DNA of 9,255 nucleotides from JBCBST01 sp039819115 (lineage in GTDB: Bacteria > Bacteroidota > Rhodothermia > Balneolales > Balneolaceae): positions 1 through 9,255 of the forward strand of contig JBCBST010000123.1 of NCBI GenBank assembly GCA_039819115.1, given 5' to 3'. How positions within the stretch are numbered: the first letter of the stretch is position 1; each line of letters starts with the position of its first letter. This document shows positions 7,942 through 9,255 of the stretch, piece after piece. Under the pieces are notes generated by a model. The model was not told where the DNA came from. It did not search any database and saw only the letters and a program-made list of their open reading frames with translations. Position numbers and translations under genes: made by a program.

Positions 7942-9192
7942 ATGAGCACTGTTTTAACACATTCACGTTTTTGGGTAAGTACCGCGGTCGTGCTTCTTAT
8001 CTCTTTGTTGACTTTCGAGCAGGCGCAGGCCGTTAACCCTCCGCCCACCCCGCGGATCACCCTGCAGTCTCCGGCCCGTACCCAGTTGGTGGGGTACGAT
8101 GGTGAAACGATGACGTTTTCCAGTTCTACCAGTTCGGCAAACTGCGGGAGCATTACCAACAGAAGCTGGTACCTGGATGGGGCCTATGTTGGAGGTTCAA
8201 CCACGCTGAGCCGAACCTTTAACCTGCCTGGGGGAACCGAGCAGCAAACCTACAGCTTACGGCTACAGGTGCGTAATTCCTGTAATCTGACAGCTAATAC
8301 CACCGTAACGGTAACCGTCCGGCGCGACCAGGCCGTGTATTTCATCACCGACCATTTAGGTAGTGTTCGCACCACGGTAGCCGAAACCGGAGAAGTGATT
8401 GGATACGACGACTATTATGCCTTCGGATTACAAATGCCGGGCCGTTCTTCCAATAGTTCCAACCCGAATGATAATTACAAATTCACCGGTCATGAACGGG
8501 ATGACGAAGCAGGGCTTACCATCGACTACATGATGGCCCGGAATTATGATCCGATCATTGGACGGTTCATGCAGATTGATCCGAAGTATAATCTGTATCG
8601 AGGATGGACACCGTATCATTATACCTTGAATAACCCTCTCCGATACACTGATCCTACTGGGGAGTGTATTAAAGAATTACCGTGTCCTGAAATTCTAAAA
8701 CCGGTTAAAGAATTTTTTGAAAAAAATGAATTAGTAATAGATTTGTCTATGTCAACAAGTTTAGGACTACAAATTGGAGTTGAAGCGGATAGAATTGGTG
8801 GCTTTACAGCAAATGCAGGCAGTTATGAGGTAACTGAATTGAGTAGTACACTAATTTTATCTAATGAAGGCCTTGAAGTTGAGGAGGGAAGTACCCAAAC
8901 TGAAGTACTTGGCTCTGATGGAACTCTTGACCTTTCGCAATCTTTAAGTGGTAGTTATTCAGGATTTGGTATTGAGGTTGCAAACGAGATAGAGGTAGGT
9001 ACATTGACAGATGATTTGGAAACTTTTAATACTACAGTAACAGTTGGTGTTGGACCTTATTATGATAAAAGAAGTCATGATCACATCAATAAAAAAAATA
9101 CTCGTGAAGAAGGGTATAACCTTTCATTTAGCGGCGCTGCTATAATGGGTTTTGATGTGAGTATGAATATTACAAGCAGACCTAAAAAATGA
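7942..9192 (+). CDS. Secreted stand-alone RHS core protein with Ig/PKD-like domain and variable C-terminal tip
   Basis: This 416-residue protein carries the core domain missing from the upstream shell. Residues 1-30 are a Sec signal peptide (hydrophobic VVLLISLLTF, cut after AQA). Residues about 38-128 are an Ig/PKD-like beta domain with Cys68 and Cys114 as a possible disulfide. Residues about 131-241 are the RHS repeat-associated core: TDHLGSVRTTV, GYDDYYAFGLQMPGR, YKFTGHERDDEAGL, ARNYDPIIGRFMQIDP, YHYTLNNPLRYTDPTGE. Residues 242-416 are an unrecognised tip that turns sharply AT-rich, as expected of an exchangeable toxin end. The start is 6 nt after the previous stop, with no clear Shine-Dalgarno sequence, suggesting coupled translation. 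In ordinary RHS proteins the core follows the YD shell in the same chain; here no YD repeats precede it. It could complete the shell in trans, as TcC does with TcB, or act alone. The core call is very secure; the function of the tip is unknown. Confidence 0.93.
   Translation: MSTVLTHSRFWVSTAVVLLISLLTFEQAQAVNPPPTPRITLQSPARTQLVGYDGETMTFSSSTSSANCGSITNRSWYLDGAYVGGSTTLSRTFNLPGGTEQQTYSLRLQVRNSCNLTANTTVTVTVRRDQAVYFITDHLGSVRTTVAETGEVIGYDDYYAFGLQMPGRSSNSSNPNDNYKFTGHERDDEAGLTIDYMMARNYDPIIGRFMQIDPKYNLYRGWTPYHYTLNNPLRYTDPTGECIKELPCPEILKPVKEFFEKNELVIDLSMSTSLGLQIGVEADRIGGFTANAGSYEVTELSSTLILSNEGLEVEEGSTQTEVLGSDGTLDLSQSLSGSYSGFGIEVANEIEVGTLTDDLETFNTTVTVGVGPYYDKRSHDHINKKNTREEGYNLSFSGAAIMGFDVSMNITSRPKK
8665..9189 (+). 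other. Variable, AT-rich C-terminal tip (candidate effector domain)
   Basis: This is codons 242-416 of the core gene, right after the DPTGE end of the RHS core, where polymorphic toxin domains are usually exchanged. By hand count, 15 of 60 bases are G or C at 8701-8760 and 17 of 60 at 9061-9120, against 42 of 60 at 8041-8100 in the same gene. The protein begins with ECIKELPCPEIL (two Cys), then is largely alternating polar/hydrophobic beta-strand-like sequence (LGLQIGVEAD, STLILSNEGLEVEEG, FNTTVTVGVG, SGAAIMGFDVSMNI) with no Trp. An HDH at residues 379-381 is the only metal- or catalysis-like cluster I see, and it does not fit a nuclease motif I know. Its composition suggests a beta-barrel or beta-sandwich rather than a classical nuclease tip. 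Function not assigned. Confidence 0.6.
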
Positions 9193-9255
9193 GTAAAGTA
9201 GTTAAAATACTGTTTTTATTTATTCTAACTTACTCTTGTTCAAGTAGAGATAAAA
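9189..9255 (+). CDS. Probable lipoprotein, 5' end only (candidate immunity protein)
   Basis: ATG at 9189 overlaps the TGA stop of the core-tip gene (ATGA, 9189-9192), a typical sign of translational coupling. The 22 codons present encode MSKVVKILFLFILTYSC followed by SSRDK: a short basic start, a hydrophobic core and a Cys at position 17. This looks like a Bacteroidota-type lipoprotein signal, although the lipobox (TYS-C) is loose. The stretch is AT-rich like the tip before it, suggesting the two were acquired together. Genes directly behind a polymorphic toxin tip often encode its immunity protein, and a lipoprotein would suit a tip that acts outside the cytoplasm. That role is inferred from position only. 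The gene runs off the window, so its length and domains are unknown. Confidence 0.6.
   Translation, partial: MSKVVKILFLFILTYSCSSRDK

Noticed and set aside
8711..9098. Homopolymer runs (T6 and A7 near 8712-8727, A8 at 9091-9098) as phase-variation slippage sites
   Set aside because: Such short A/T runs are expected in sequence this AT-rich, and the frame is intact across all of them. There is no positive evidence of variation.

Overview
The window reads as one co-directional (+ strand) accessory locus from a member of the FCB group: Bacteroidota, Balneolota or Rhodothermota. This placement is inferred from the Bacteroidota-style RHS (YD-repeat) protein, the lack of Shine-Dalgarno sequences before the starts, and the moderate G+C. 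I cannot name a genus. There are no RNA genes, CRISPR arrays, insertion sequences or terminators that I can support, and no gene-free stretch longer than about 80 bases.

Layout: (1) Bases 1-79 are a perfect 19-bp inverted repeat around a 41-bp centre. The centre is backwards relative to the gene: its reverse complement restores the reading frame of the RHS protein. (2) About 62-6163 is a giant YD-repeat (RHS) shell protein, 5'-truncated by the window and by that inversion. Several beta-sandwich-like modules are inserted in it, and it stops exactly where the RHS core domain would normally begin. (3) 6187-7935 is a secreted protein with an N-terminal CBM20-like starch-binding fold, a second beta-rich segment and a helical (TPR-like) C-terminal half. 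(4) 7942-9192 is a secreted protein made of a signal peptide, an Ig/PKD-like domain, the missing RHS-associated core, and an AT-rich, unrecognised C-terminal tip of about 175 residues. (5) From 9189, overlapping the previous stop codon as ATGA, a gene for a probable lipoprotein begins and runs off the window. It sits where an immunity gene would be expected.

The main observation is that an RHS polymorphic-toxin-like protein is split over two genes. The shell is in one, and the core plus variable tip is in another that carries its own export signal. A CBM20-TPR gene lies between them, with gaps of 23 and 6 nt, so the three are very probably co-transcribed. The arrangement recalls the TcB/TcC split of insecticidal Tc toxins, but the cut point and the separate signal peptide are different. 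A plausible but unproven model is that shell, adaptor and core-tip are exported separately and assemble outside the cytoplasm, with the downstream lipoprotein protecting the producer.
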